A stretch of DNA of 64,000 bases, from contig CM076943.1 of NCBI GenBank assembly GCA_039566865.1, positions 12,262,001 through 12,326,000 of the forward strand, given 5' to 3'. A program made the translations under genes and the position numbers. This DNA comes from Aurelia coerulea (taxonomy: Eukaryota > Cnidaria > Scyphozoa > Semaeostomeae > Ulmaridae). Below are positions 47,701-57,269 of this stretch, piece after piece; position 1 is the first letter of the stretch, and each line of letters starts with the position of its first letter. The notes under the pieces are model-generated. The model ran no database searches and had not been told where the DNA came from. It saw only the letters and a list, made by a program, of their open reading frames with translations.

Positions 47701-50700
47701 ATTGTCATAGAATCAACATCACAGTCGCCATCAGTTCAAAAACAAGAAACTAGACTAAAGTTTGGGTGCTAAATCCGAATCTGGGCTTGAAATTTTCATA
47801 TGAACAATAGAAAGAAATTTTGATACATTTCCAAAACGAGGCTGCTATATTGAAGAGGTGTATTAACATTTTGTTCCCTTCTACAGCAAAGTTGTAACTC
47901 TTCGAATGAAAGAAGCTCCTGGATTTGAGCACAATAGTGTCAGTCTTCCACAAGGTGCATACAAAGGTATGAAAACTTGAAACTGATTTAGGCTAGTCTA
48001 GTATCATGTAGCACAGCCCGGGGGCAGCTATCTCCCTAAAACTGCTCAAAATACTATATATGGAAAGGTGAAAGTTACAGCACCAAATTAAAGCTACCAC
48101 CATATTTGACATATCATCAATAACAATATGGCAACAAATATTTTATACTGTGTAAGTGTTCCATTGTACTAGATATGTTGATGATTCGTAAAATTTGATA
48201 AAAACTATTTGTTTGACGGGAAATTGAAGTTAGGAGGAATTTAATCTTTATATTTGACACATTAAGCTAATTTCTGAAAGTTTTGGAATTAAGAAGTTGC
48301 TGAATTTTCAAGAGAGTTATCCTCCATTGCCGAGCATGAGATTTGAAAATCTTCAAAACATCAAATCTGCTTTTTCAGAGCTCTCGACTGCTTGATTCCT
48401 CGCCAAAGAACAGCGGACTAGTACTGATTTAAGAGTAAGGATCATGTGCTGACCAGACGTTTGAGCCAGTGGATTGAACCCCATTAACAATGAAAGAGAT
48501 AGAAACTTCTTTAGAGTAAATAGGTTACCTTATTCGCCAAACTATTACCTTAAATAGCCTTATAATTGTGTTGCGGCACGGCTGAAATGCTTTGTCCTTG
48601 CGTCAAGTTTTGCAAGGAAAAATCACAACAATCCGGCAATAGACCTTTTAGCTATTATGAAAAGAATTAGAACCAAACGATATTTTGCTACATTTTTTGG
48701 AATGTTCGAATTGTGGTTTGCCACTTGATCGAAGCTCGCGTATAAAGATGTATAAAAATAACGCTCGATCCAGACCCTTTTGTAGAATAGCTAAAAGGTT
48801 AATGAGGCTAAGAACGATTGCTTTGGAAAATCGGGTGAGTCAAAAAACTGGCACCTTTTGAAAAATCATCAAAATCTGATTTTGTTAATGGGCATTTGCG
48901 TAATAAGGCTGAAATTAATTTTGGACCTATTACAAAGTTTTGAAATAGCTTACGAATTGTGGGAATGTATGATTTTACCTTACAAGCGCAGCGACCTGAT
49001 TTTATAAGCGTATTCTAGGATCACAACCAATGATTATCTAATTACATATCAATGCCACATGGATGCAATGTTGACACAAAGTTGCCGCAAAATGACACAA
49101 AAATTCTTCTCTTGTTCTTGATGAAGTTCTTATGTCTTGTACGACTAACAGGACTCGACTTACTATATGAAATCACAAATTATAGATTGGCCCAGCAAAG
49201 AGTACACATGTTTGGTTGGGCCCAGCGATGAGAATTTATGTTCAATCAATGACTAATCAATTTAAAAATGCTCCTCGATAGTTAACTTGAACATACATAT
49301 TTAATTTGTTGATACTGATGCTTTTAGAGCTAAAATATTGATCTTGAAAGTTCAAGTTTGCTTCCACGTCCAAACCAGAGCTTTGACCTTTTGGCCTAAG
49401 CAGATTCCTGAAGCACATCGAAGCTTAATCTGTAAAAGTATGCAAATTTGGAACCAACCGAGATCTGTAGATTTGATCTGGAACACCCAGTATATACGAT
49501 ACTATTACTCAAAGTAAGGTTTTTCATACCATCATTTCATCGTCCCTCTCCTGGAAGAACAAGTAGCAACCACAGCAAATCAGATCAGTAACATAAGCAA
49601 AGGTTGGTGATTTTCCAAAAAGTGCACGTAATTTACTCACCTGATAGTAAAATTAAACAATTCACAATGTCTGTTTTAAAGTCACTAATGTAGTATGCCT
49701 TGCTCACTCAGTTGGCCAACGATCTCCCAAAGAAGCAATATACACCGAAAAAAGGTTATATAACAGTGCACCGACACAGACGCAAGCAGGGAGATGGGTA
49801 TGTATTCATTTTTGACTGTCTGCGCCCTTTTATCGAAAGCGACTAATAAATCTGTTTAGGACCATATCCCTGGGACAAATGCTACTGTTTAGATCGAGAG
49901 CGTCAATTTACCATCACTCTGCTGCGAGCATTTTTGATTTATTATTATTTTAACTTTACAACAGGTTTCTTTTCATGTTGGTTTTCAGGCGGACTTGCTC
50001 TATGTTTTGCTCTTGATCAATAAATAAACGGGAAGGGAAAGGGAGAGGGCACGGGTAAGGGAAGAAGAGGAAGAAACGAAGAAAGAAAGAGGGAAACTTC
50101 TCACTTTCTCTTTTTCTTTCTTCTTCCTCTTCTCCCCCTCCCGTTTGTTTATTGAAAGAGCGAGACTTAGAGCAAGTCCAGTTTTCAGCCTGCAATGCTG
50201 TCAAATGTATCAATCATAGATCAGAAACACCACAGACTTCTGCTTGCCACCGCATATAGACATTCGTGAACTGTGGTTTTCTTGAAATTCTACATTTACA
50301 CTCAGAGTATCTTTGGCACGGCACATATAAAATCTGAAACGCGTACCATAAAGCCTGGTTTCTATTTCAAAGTTTTCTGTTCTTTATTGCTTTTTGGTTT
50401 TATGCTGCACGTTTAAAACCAAAACGAAGTTCGTGAGCAGCCAATGGAAACGTACTCCAAAAACCAAAACGAGCAACAACGAGCAGCCAAAAGCAATGGA
50501 AAGTAAATGGACACACTCGCCTAAAACCAAAATAAACAACAACGAACAGCAACGAACAAGAAAGATCATTTTGAAGACCAGCAATACAAAACCAAAATGA
50601 GCAATATAGAACAGCAGGGTGGCGCCAGGAATCTTCCAACAGAGGGGCTGGAGCTTCCGACAGGGGGGCTAAAATGGCTAGAAAATGATGATAATGATGA

Positions 50701-53700
50701 TAATGATTTATGAAAACGAATTGATGTTAAAACTAACTACCAACGTTTTCCTACGCCCTAGAGAAGCATAGCTTATCGAGTCTAGGGCGCTTACAATAAT
50801 AGCAAAACCTAACAACAGCAATTTAAAACATTAACTACAAGTACCATATGATTAGAATATAACGTGTTTAAATGCAATAAAAATTACTTGAATACAACAG
50901 CGGTTAGATATGAAAAAAGTAAAATTATAATGATTATGATAATGATAGTAATACTGCAATAGAATATAATAAGGATAATCCATAGATTGACGAAAAAGGG
51001 AACAAACTTATATTTCTATCCTGAAGCTACAGTAAACCAGAATAAGAAATTAATTAAAGGTAGGAGCCTATTTGATACTCTTTCAGAGCTTTAAGATAGC
51101 TTGTTAATGCCTGTATCTTTCTCAAATGAGGGGGCTGGGAATTCCACAATTTTGCTCCTTTTACAGAGATGGCACAATTGCCAAATCGAGTTTTGATTTT
51201 TGGCACTTGGAAAAGATCACTGTGTCTCGTTTCGTAGTTATGTAAGCTTGATCTTGTTTGAAACAGATTTTGGAAGACTGCTGGTAGTTTATCTTTGTTA
51301 TTTACATACATATGCATCAATTTCAGGATTTTATGTTCATATTGGTCAGAGATTTTTAAAACTTGGAAATCTTTATGTATTTCATTGGTAGAGGCAAGCC
51401 TCCTTTTGTATTGCAGGATTTTCAAAACTCTGTTTTGGTGTACTTGGCTACGCTGAATTAACTTTTTGGTTGCATCACCATAAATTTCGATAGCGTAATC
51501 TATTCTAGACTGGATAAAAGCGTTGTATATAGACTGCAGACAGTTCTTTGGAAGAAGGTGACGAATTTTTCGGAAGATAGAGGCGTAACGGTTAACTTTG
51601 TTTCCTAATTCATCTATGTGCTTTTCCCATGTAAGTTTTTCATCAATGATTAATCCTAAGTATCTGACACTGTCAGATTTTTGTATTACATCACCTATAC
51701 GAACATCGGGAGTATTCATGACTAATTTCTTTTTTGGAGAATATACGCAGTAAGTTGTCTTGTCTACGCTTAGCTTTAAACGATTAGCCTTAAACCATCT
51801 ATCTATTTTTGCTAGTTCAGTGTTGGTGTTTTGGATAAGATGGGTAATGTTTTCATTGGCAGCAAAAATATTTGTGTCATCAGCGAATAGACGTGGCTGG
51901 AGATCTGTTGAATTAGCGATGTCGTTTACATATATGGTAAAAAGTAATGGTCCCAAAACAGACCCTTGTGGGATACCAGTGCTAATAGAGCTCAGTGTAG
52001 AGCAATTCCCACTTACAGAAGTAAATTGTTTCCTATTGAGTAGGTAACTAGAAAACCATTTATTAATTATCCCACGAAAGCCATAATGCTCGAGCTTTTT
52101 CAGAAGGATTTTGTGGTCAATCGTATCAAAAGCCTTTTTGAGGTCGAGAAAGACACCTAAGACGAAAATGCAGTTTTTATACGTCATTTTGCCAAATTTC
52201 CTTCCACAAGAACCCAAAATGTCCTCCGACGGGGGGGGGCTAGATACTTCCGACGAGGGGGCTGTCACCCCCCCTAGCCCTCCCCTGGCGCCACCCCTGC
52301 AACAGACAATATCAAATGAACAAGGGCAGATTTTGTAATACAATAGCAACGGTTGCGTTTGATTGACACCTCAATTCAAAGCGGTTAGCGACTGCAGACA
52401 AAGGAAATTCTCTCAACCATAATTTCAAAACAAACAAAGCCGCAAAAGTTTCTCTGAAACCCAAGTAGCTAGCACGCTCGTTGTGCATTCCAGAAAATGC
52501 TTTTAAGACCAAACATGAACATAGATCGAAAGAAGAAGGATATAGTAAGCAGCTTAGTATTTAGACGACAAAGTTTATCCAAACTGAGCCATTTTTTTTC
52601 GTGCGCGTACCATTTTAAACGTGCTGGATTTACCGCAACATTTTGCTTCGCCAAGGACGAATATTTTTTCATATTCACATAAAAATGTACAAGGACAAAC
52701 TATAATTACGATACCACCGGCAGTAAAATGGTAAATATCTCCCCAACGGTCTTTACATAAAACAAATATAAGAAACCCAGAACTAATATAAGAAGCACAA
52801 GATAAATCAATTTAACTGCACGATTTCTTTGCAATAAGAACCCTTTTAATCTGAGCGTGAGGCTCAGCACAGGCCAGAAAGAATAGTTCAAACGGTTGGG
52901 ACAATGAAGAGAATTGGAGGGTCGTTGGCCTGAATCAAGAAAATGAATTGAATGTCTTATAAGAAAAAAAGAGTTTGCCCTGCATTACTAAATTGAAAAA
53001 AATACACGTAAGCAAGTTAGGCACAAGATTTTGGGATATTTAATGAACAGGATCATATTATCATACGAAACGTTTTGTTCTTGAAATATACAAGATAGCA
53101 GACGAATATTTATACCGGTTCCAATGTGTCCCGGGGGGGGGGGGTATTTGGTCTACGAAAACGAAAATACGGGGACGTGCCGCTGGGAAATCTGAAAAGG
53201 CACCCTGTCCCGGAGTAAAATTCCCAAAAATGATACCCTGTCCCGGAGTAAAATTCAAAAAACGATACCCTGTTCTTGAGTTTCTTCATGCAAAATTGTA
53301 CGCTGCCTTGGGAATTTGATAGAAATTTGATAGAAATCTATCAAAAAAGCAGAAATGTTGCCATCCAAACGATTTAAATCACATTTGCGGAGTGCCAATG
53401 GCTTACAACGACGTTATGTAGTCAATTATACAAAATATGGACCCTGCCATGGAGCCGACCACACAAAAGTGATACCCTGTCCCGGAGTAGGAATCCTGAA
53501 AATGATACCCTGTTCGGCGGCACATCCTCGTACGGAAAAATATATGAGTACCCACCCCCCCCCCCCGGGCAGTGTGCTCTATGCCGTGCCGAAATTTCGC
53601 AATCATTTGGTTGCAGGCTAGTTTTCCGTTTGTAAACGTTTAATATAATGGTCGCAGGGTAAGGGTAGATCTGAGCTTCAAGTACACCTCGTGGTATCGT

Positions 53701-56195
53701 ATGTTTGGCATTTTTTGTAATTTTTCATGAGAATAAAAACACAAATTTTTGCAGTGTAAATGTAGCCTGCGTGCAGACTCTTGTCAGAAAAATTGAAAAG
53801 AAGGAAATAAGTAGAGTCTGCGCAACTGAGCCACTTTTCTTGTTCAATGACATCAGCATTTTTTCAACCACTGTCCCCTTCGATGAATGAAAATTAAATC
53901 GATAAAGATCTTTATTGTATATTCCAGAAGTTTGTGCTAATTTGCTTTATCCAAAGAAATTAGGGTCATAGAGACTCCTTGATGCATGAATTTAGCTCCC
54001 AGCATAAATAAGGCAAATAAAGCAGTAACTAAGGCAACTAAGATCAGAACAATAGGGGACAGACTGCTTTTAATCTCGTCTGTAGAGTCATTGCACTCAT
54101 AACTTCAATGCTTTGTCAAAAATTTCCTGATTCCAAATATAAAATATTGTTTCCTTTGAAAATGTCACTTAGAAACTAACAAAGATGATTGAATTTCCCT
54201 AAACCAATGAAATTTGGTTCCTTGATTCGTGGGAACCTGTGAACAAGAAAAGTGGCTCAGTTGCGCAGACTCTACTTATTTCCTTCTTTTCAATTTTTCT
54301 GACAGAGTCTGCACGCAGGCTATGTAAATGGGGCTTTGCTTGTCTGTTCTTTGTCCCTCTTAAGAAACATTTTCCTCAAGTGTCCCATTGCAACTTCCGA
54401 CAACATTGAGGGCACTGAAGTATGAGCAAGTTAAAAAATGCGATGTTATCAAAAAATTCCTCTTGGTTTTGTTTTATAGAACGATGGTGGACGTGAAACC
54501 GAAGTATCAGTATATCGATGGCTGAAACATTGTGGTGTTGAAGGTGAGCATATTTCAAAACAAAGCATAATAGGGCTCGAATCTTTGCAAACATTTAAAA
54601 TCATTCGTGTAAAATGTTATTGTCCCGTTCTTTCAACGGAATTGATCAAAGGGAACTTCGTGTAATTTACCATAATCCCAGGGAGAGCATATTTGATATC
54701 ATCATCATTTTTACCTAAGAAAAATCAGCAAATGGGCAGAAATGTTTTTCTTTCCGGGGGAGCGAAGCTGTGGAATAGCCTTCCAGCTGAGTCAAAGAAG
54801 GCATCCTCCCTTAGTAGTTTTAAAAGTTCTATTAAGGTTTAACTTTTCTTTCATTGTGAATATCGTATAATTATTGTAAATAGGTTTTTAGCTTTATGGT
54901 TTTTAAAGTGTAGGTAAAATTCGTTGTATATTGTAATTAAAACTTTTTTAGTTGAGGGCCCCTTGAAAATCAGCCTTTGCTGAAGGGCAACCCTCCTTAA
55001 ATGAAATGAAAATGAAATGAAATTTTCAGAATTACTGCATTTACGAAATTTCCGCCAATTTTGAAGTTGTGACGTCATCAAATTGCTAAATCGTAAACCA
55101 TAAGAGCTACAGACTTGCTTGCTACCATTTTGTAGACCTTCAAAAACAGAGTATTTCTTGTGTTGGTCATATTGCTTTTCCTCAATCAGTTTAGAATTTA
55201 TGGAGCCTTTAAATGTTTGTCAAAGTTTCAGATACCTCCTCTTGTACATCCTTTCATCAAACTTAAAAACGCTGTAATTCTGAAAATAATCATGATATCA
55301 AAATGCTCTCTCTGGGATTATGAAAACTTACACAAAGTTCCCGTCGATCAATTCAGTTGAAAGAATGAGGCAATAACATTTTACAAATTTCATTTTACAG
55401 AAATTCGCCTTGTGGAATTAGCCTGATACTTGTGGAATCAGCCTGATACAATAACAGAAAAATATTTTATGGACTTAAATAGTCACGATTTTTCGGTCAA
55501 CGTGCGTTCATTCACTATTAGGGACAGCCTGGCAGGATGGCTGAGTGGTAGCACGCTTGACTACCAATTAGAAAGTTGGTGGTTCGAGTCCCCACCCTGC
55601 CGAATCTGCTACGTAGAATGAGGAAAGTCGCCAACTCTCTGTAATTCCAGGCTAAAGGGATGACGATTTATTGTTACATCGAGACATAGAGAGGAAGGAC
55701 TAGGACGCTGCTTCGATCAGCTTAAACCTACCTTCGGATGCCAGGTAGAAATGTAGAAAAAGCCTGGCAAAGTAGTGCGGGTCGCTTCGGGCAAAATTAA
55801 AATATGGCCCCCAGCCCCCATGATGATGTTGCCTTATTTCGTTCAGGGAGCGTAACGAGTCAAATATCCGTTAATCCCCTCTGATATCCCACATGCGACC
55901 AGTCCACCCCTGTTTCCTGTATTATCACCCTCTCATCGTTGATGAGCAATTACTTATTACTGACGAATTTCCTTTCCTTTCAGAACAAGAAGCTTCTAGA
56001 AGAATAACGAAGAAGTTAGAAAAGAAATCAATTTTTTCGCCTGAAGTAAACGCGAAGTATATTGGGAAACAAAACCCGAACCGATATTATCTTGGAAGAT
56101 ATGGAGGTGACAAAATTACAGACACAACGTACAAGGCTGCAGTGGACAGACTATGGTATCGGGAGCCTTTAAAAACGAGTTACCTTTTAAAGTGA
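44793..56195 (+). CDS. Five-exon host gene, about 257 aa, family not recognised
   Basis: The exons fit in phase. Exon 1 is 44793-45124 (ends CCCAG|GTATGT, phase 2). Exon 2 is 47887-47966 (TTCTACAG|; |GTATGA, phase 1). Exon 3 is 49712-49797 (CTCACTCAG|; TGG|GTATGT, phase 0). Exon 4 is 54480-54543 (TTTTATAG|; GAAG|GTGAGC, phase 1). Exon 5 is 55984-56195 (CTTTCAG|; stop TGA). Together they give 774 nt and a soluble, basic product without a signal peptide or membrane segment. Recognisable stretches are PAHIKQRVERTNHRYRQAL, KVVTLRMKEAPGFEHNSV, EVSVYRWLKHCGVEEQEA and YIGKQNPNRYYLGRYGG. An in-frame TGA three codons before ATG 44793 supports that start, though a 5' UTR exon is possible. The introns hold many MITEs, a LINE fragment and a SINE. 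I cannot name a function. Confidence 0.7.
45780..46325. mobile_element. About 545-bp foldback in intron 1
   Basis: The left arm (TAGCAAAGCATGCTAAG... 'ATTCTACCGTTGGACTTTTC') and the right arm (its complement, ending GCTAGCATGCTA) are about 165 bp each. The middle contains 'GACGTCATCAAATTTCTAAA'. A related sequence with 'GACGTCATCAAATTGCTAAA' is at 55025-55380, so this is a multicopy family. Confidence 0.6.
46498..47145. mobile_element. Element built of GTTTAAACTGG-type repeats
   Basis: Irregular repeats of CTGTTTTAAA, GGTTTAAACC and related strings lie on both sides of the inserted G-run element. They end in at least four perfect TTTAAACTGG units (about 47090-47140). The whole sequence can fold on itself repeatedly. 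It probably began as one roughly 360-bp element in intron 1. Confidence 0.55.
46698..46984. mobile_element. G-run-terminated element (287 bp), 8-bp duplication TTCTAGAC
   Basis: Begins CCCGGGGG and ends CCCCCGGG, with TTCTAGAC exactly duplicated (46690-46697 and 46985-46992). It is a close relative of the 6832-7125 copy over its whole length. It is nested inside the TTTAAACTGG repeat element. Confidence 0.85.
47436..47864. mobile_element. 429-bp palindrome abutting exon 2 acceptor
   Basis: AATACACC (47436) and GGTGTATT (ending 47864) begin arms of about 200 bp with shared phrases 'CAGCCTCGTTTTGGAAA', 'GGATTTAGCAC' and 'GGATTTGACCG'. The centre is TCAGGGTGTAAAGTTTCACC CTGA. The right end lies 22 nt before the exon 2 acceptor, so it directly borders the polypyrimidine tract. 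Confidence 0.7.
47967..48641. other. Intron 2, no further feature
   Basis: AT-rich intronic DNA with no recognised element or exon. Confidence 0.4.
48642..48799. mobile_element. TA-flanked hairpin MITE, relative of 19577
   Basis: Starts GACCTTTTAGCTATT and ends GAATAGCTAAAAGGT, with TA on both sides. It shares 'AAAAATAACGCTCGATCCAG' with the 19577 copy but has lost most of one arm. Confidence 0.65.
49182..49496. mobile_element. Single-arm relative of the 36656 foldback
   Basis: Shares 'GTTTGGTTGGGCCCAGCGAT', 'CTCGATAGTTAACTTGAAC' and 'CAAACCAGAGCTTTG' with the 36656-37266 element. It ends GAACACCCAGTATATAC. Confidence 0.55.
49991..50181. mobile_element. 191-bp purine/pyrimidine-rich hairpin MITE
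   Basis: Ends GGACTTGCTCTA and TAGAGCAAGTCC resemble those of the 35913 element. The flanks TTTTCAGGC and TTTTCAGCC (49982-49990 and 50182-50190) look like a 9-bp duplication with one mismatch. The arms contain AAACGGGA and long GA-rich then CT-rich tracts. Confidence 0.6.
50390..50610. repeat. Low-complexity AACGAGCAGC/AAAACCAAAA region
   Basis: Irregular reiteration of AAAACCAAAA(C/T)GA and AACAACGA(A/G)CAGC strings over about 200 bp. No coding meaning is supported. Confidence 0.5.
50615..52299. mobile_element. hAT-like TIR element containing a LINE insertion
   Basis: The left end CAGGGTGGCGCCAGG (50615) and right end CCTGGCGCCACCCCTG (ending 52299) are inverted copies with one indel. Inside each end are 'CTTCCGACAGGGGGGCT' and 'CTTCCGACGAGGGGGCT'-type phrases. 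The intervening 1.5 kb is a LINE fragment. I could not find a clean target duplication; AACAG occurs on both sides with an offset. Confidence 0.55.
51054..52190 (-). mobile_element. 5'-truncated LINE, RT and C-terminus
   Basis: The minus-strand frame starts abruptly inside RT motif A (VFLDLKKAFDTIDH). It has GIPQGSVLGPLLF (B) and FADDTNIF (C), then the post-RT segment with AKLWNSQPPHLRK, and stops at 51054. About 380 codons are uninterrupted. A (GATGATAAT)n-like tail near 50680-50710 may mark its 3' end. The 5' truncation point lies in the G-rich TIR element, near 52190. Confidence 0.8.
52350..53121. other. Intron 3, no gene seen
   Basis: AT-rich intronic DNA with no recognisable exon or element. 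Confidence 0.4.
53130..53569. mobile_element. G-run-terminated element (440 bp), imperfect 8-bp duplication
   Basis: Begins CCCGGGGGGGGG and ends CCCCCCCCGGG. The flanks are CAATGTGT and CAGTGTGC (6 of 8 matching). The interior has the GACGTGCCGCTGGG phrase and repeated 'ATACCCTGTCCCGGAGTA' units, inverted near the right end. The longest copy seen. Confidence 0.75.
53763..54322. mobile_element. 560-bp TIR element, 8-bp duplication TGTAAATG
   Basis: The TIRs are about 87 bp, from TAGCCTGCGTGCAGACTC to its complement GAGTCTGCACGCAGGCTA. TGTAAATG flanks both sides (53755-53762 and 54323-54330). The middle is AT-rich with no open frame. A short relative is at 63146-63247. Confidence 0.85.
54700..55020 (+). 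mobile_element. LINE 3' end in intron 4
   Basis: Encodes GAKLWNSLPAESKKASSLSS and ends KSSIKV-stop, the usual LINE C-terminus. About 180 bp of 3' UTR follow, with 'GAAGGGCAACCCTCC' and an AAATG-type tail (about 55000-55020). Confidence 0.75.
55025..55380. mobile_element. Relative of the 45780 foldback
   Basis: Contains GACGTCATCAAATTGCTAAA, 'CAGTTTAGAATTTATGG' and 'CTGTAATTCTGAAAATA', each with a counterpart in or next to the 45780-46325 element. Boundaries are approximate. Confidence 0.45.
55531..55800 (+). mobile_element. tRNA-derived SINE
   Basis: A 71-nt tRNA-like head (55531-55601) has a perfect A box TGGCTGAGTGG (55538-55548), a perfect B box GGTTCGAGTCC (55581-55591) and GGCAGG/CCTGCC acceptor pairing. 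The anticodon stem does not form and the T stem is imperfect, so it is not a working tRNA gene. About 200 bp of unrelated body follows. It lies in intron 4. Confidence 0.65.
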
Positions 56196-56374
56196 TGCAC
56201 TCATTTGTTATAAGAAAGTTCGCCGTGACTTCCTTTGCATCATTCAAAGTTGATTCATTACAAGGACCCATGTTTCATTTCATTCTCTTGATTATCTGAT
56301 AGCACTTTTTCGGTACTTTGTTTTAAGTGGGCTGGAAGGATTCCTTGTTATTTAAAGCCAATTTAGGCCCAATA

Positions 56375-56553
56375 TGCATGCCACATCCAGGCATGGGACC
56401 CCTAGTTTAACGTCCCTTCCAAAGAACGGCGAAGTGAGTTGCTTGGTCAGGCATCTGTAAGATTACCCATCCAGATTTTGACTTCACACGACCGGGCATA
56501 CCTTCAGTTACCCGAAGGAAACTGTATAAGCCGCTCGGCCACTCCCTCCTCTT
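56375..56553 (-). mobile_element. tRNA-derived SINE, second family, decayed
   Basis: On the minus strand it begins AGGGAGTGGCCGAGCGGCTT, with the A box of Ser/Leu-type tRNAs (56531-56541). The B box is not preserved. The body contains 'AATCTGGATGGGTAATCTTA'. Confidence 0.55.
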
Positions 56554-56559
56554 CAATGA

Positions 56560-56745
56560 GACTTCAACTGAAGGTGTAGTTGCTGTTTTTAGTGCTAAGC
56601 GCTGATATCACAGGTAGAAAAGACCGAATCCATTCCGTGACACCTTGTCATGATGCTCAAATGGTGGGGCTCGTAGCCCTGTCCGCGTGACTGTTCTGGC
56701 TGCAAATTCAGAAGATTACACTACTTTGCCACAACACCTCTAACT
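56560..56745 (-). mobile_element. tRNA-derived SINE, third family, decayed copy
   Basis: On the minus strand it reads GAGGTGTTGTGGCAAAGTAG, then 'TTTGCAGCCAGAACAGTCA', ending 'AGCGCTTAGCACTAAAAAC'. It is a diverged copy of the SINE at 61197-61382. Confidence 0.6.
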
Positions 56746-56947
56746 ACTTGAAATACCGGTTGAGTTGAAACAAATTTTGCGCCTTTTGGAAAATCATCAA
56801 AGTTTGATCATTTCACCGATCTTAAATAAATTTTCTGTTTGTTTATGTTTTTTTTATATAATATATTCTAAATAAAATTTACAATACAAAGTACGAACTA
56901 CATTACTTACAAAATTACTCTACAATACTACTAGGACGATCAACCCC

Positions 56948-57262
56948 AGGGAGCAAAAGGCTGTGTCTACCCCGAGGCCATTAAATAAAGATAATAAAGG
57001 AAAAGAAACTACTTTAACTATGGGACAAAATCGGGTGGCTCATGAAGGGATGGTTAAGTGGCTACAGAAATTCACTCGAATCGACCAGTTTCATGGATAA
57101 AATGTAGCGTTAGCTCAAGAATTTGTCTATTTAGTGAAATAGGAAAATCTTTATTGCCATACAATAAAAGTTGTAATAAAGCTTCATTTGTAAGATTTGC
57201 GTATCCAAGTGGTCGTATTAATGCATAGATTTGTTTGCATTTGTTTATGCGTGTCAAGGACC
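56948..57262 (-). mobile_element. LINE 3' end: C-terminus and 3' UTR
   Basis: The minus strand encodes LLLYGNKDFPISLNRQILE then LTLHFIHETGRFE-stop. The lineage is the same as the 1026 LINE, whose counterpart reads LLLFGDSQYNVIINR. The 3' UTR (56948-57000) matches that of the remnant at 35874-35914. Confidence 0.7.
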
Positions 57263-57269
57263 GAGACAA

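Noticed and set aside
50615..52299. Clean target duplication for the hAT-like element
   Set aside because: Only AACAG is shared and it is offset by one base.
55531..55601. A functional tRNA gene
   Set aside because: A and B boxes are perfect, but the anticodon stem cannot form and the T stem has mismatches. A SINE body follows.
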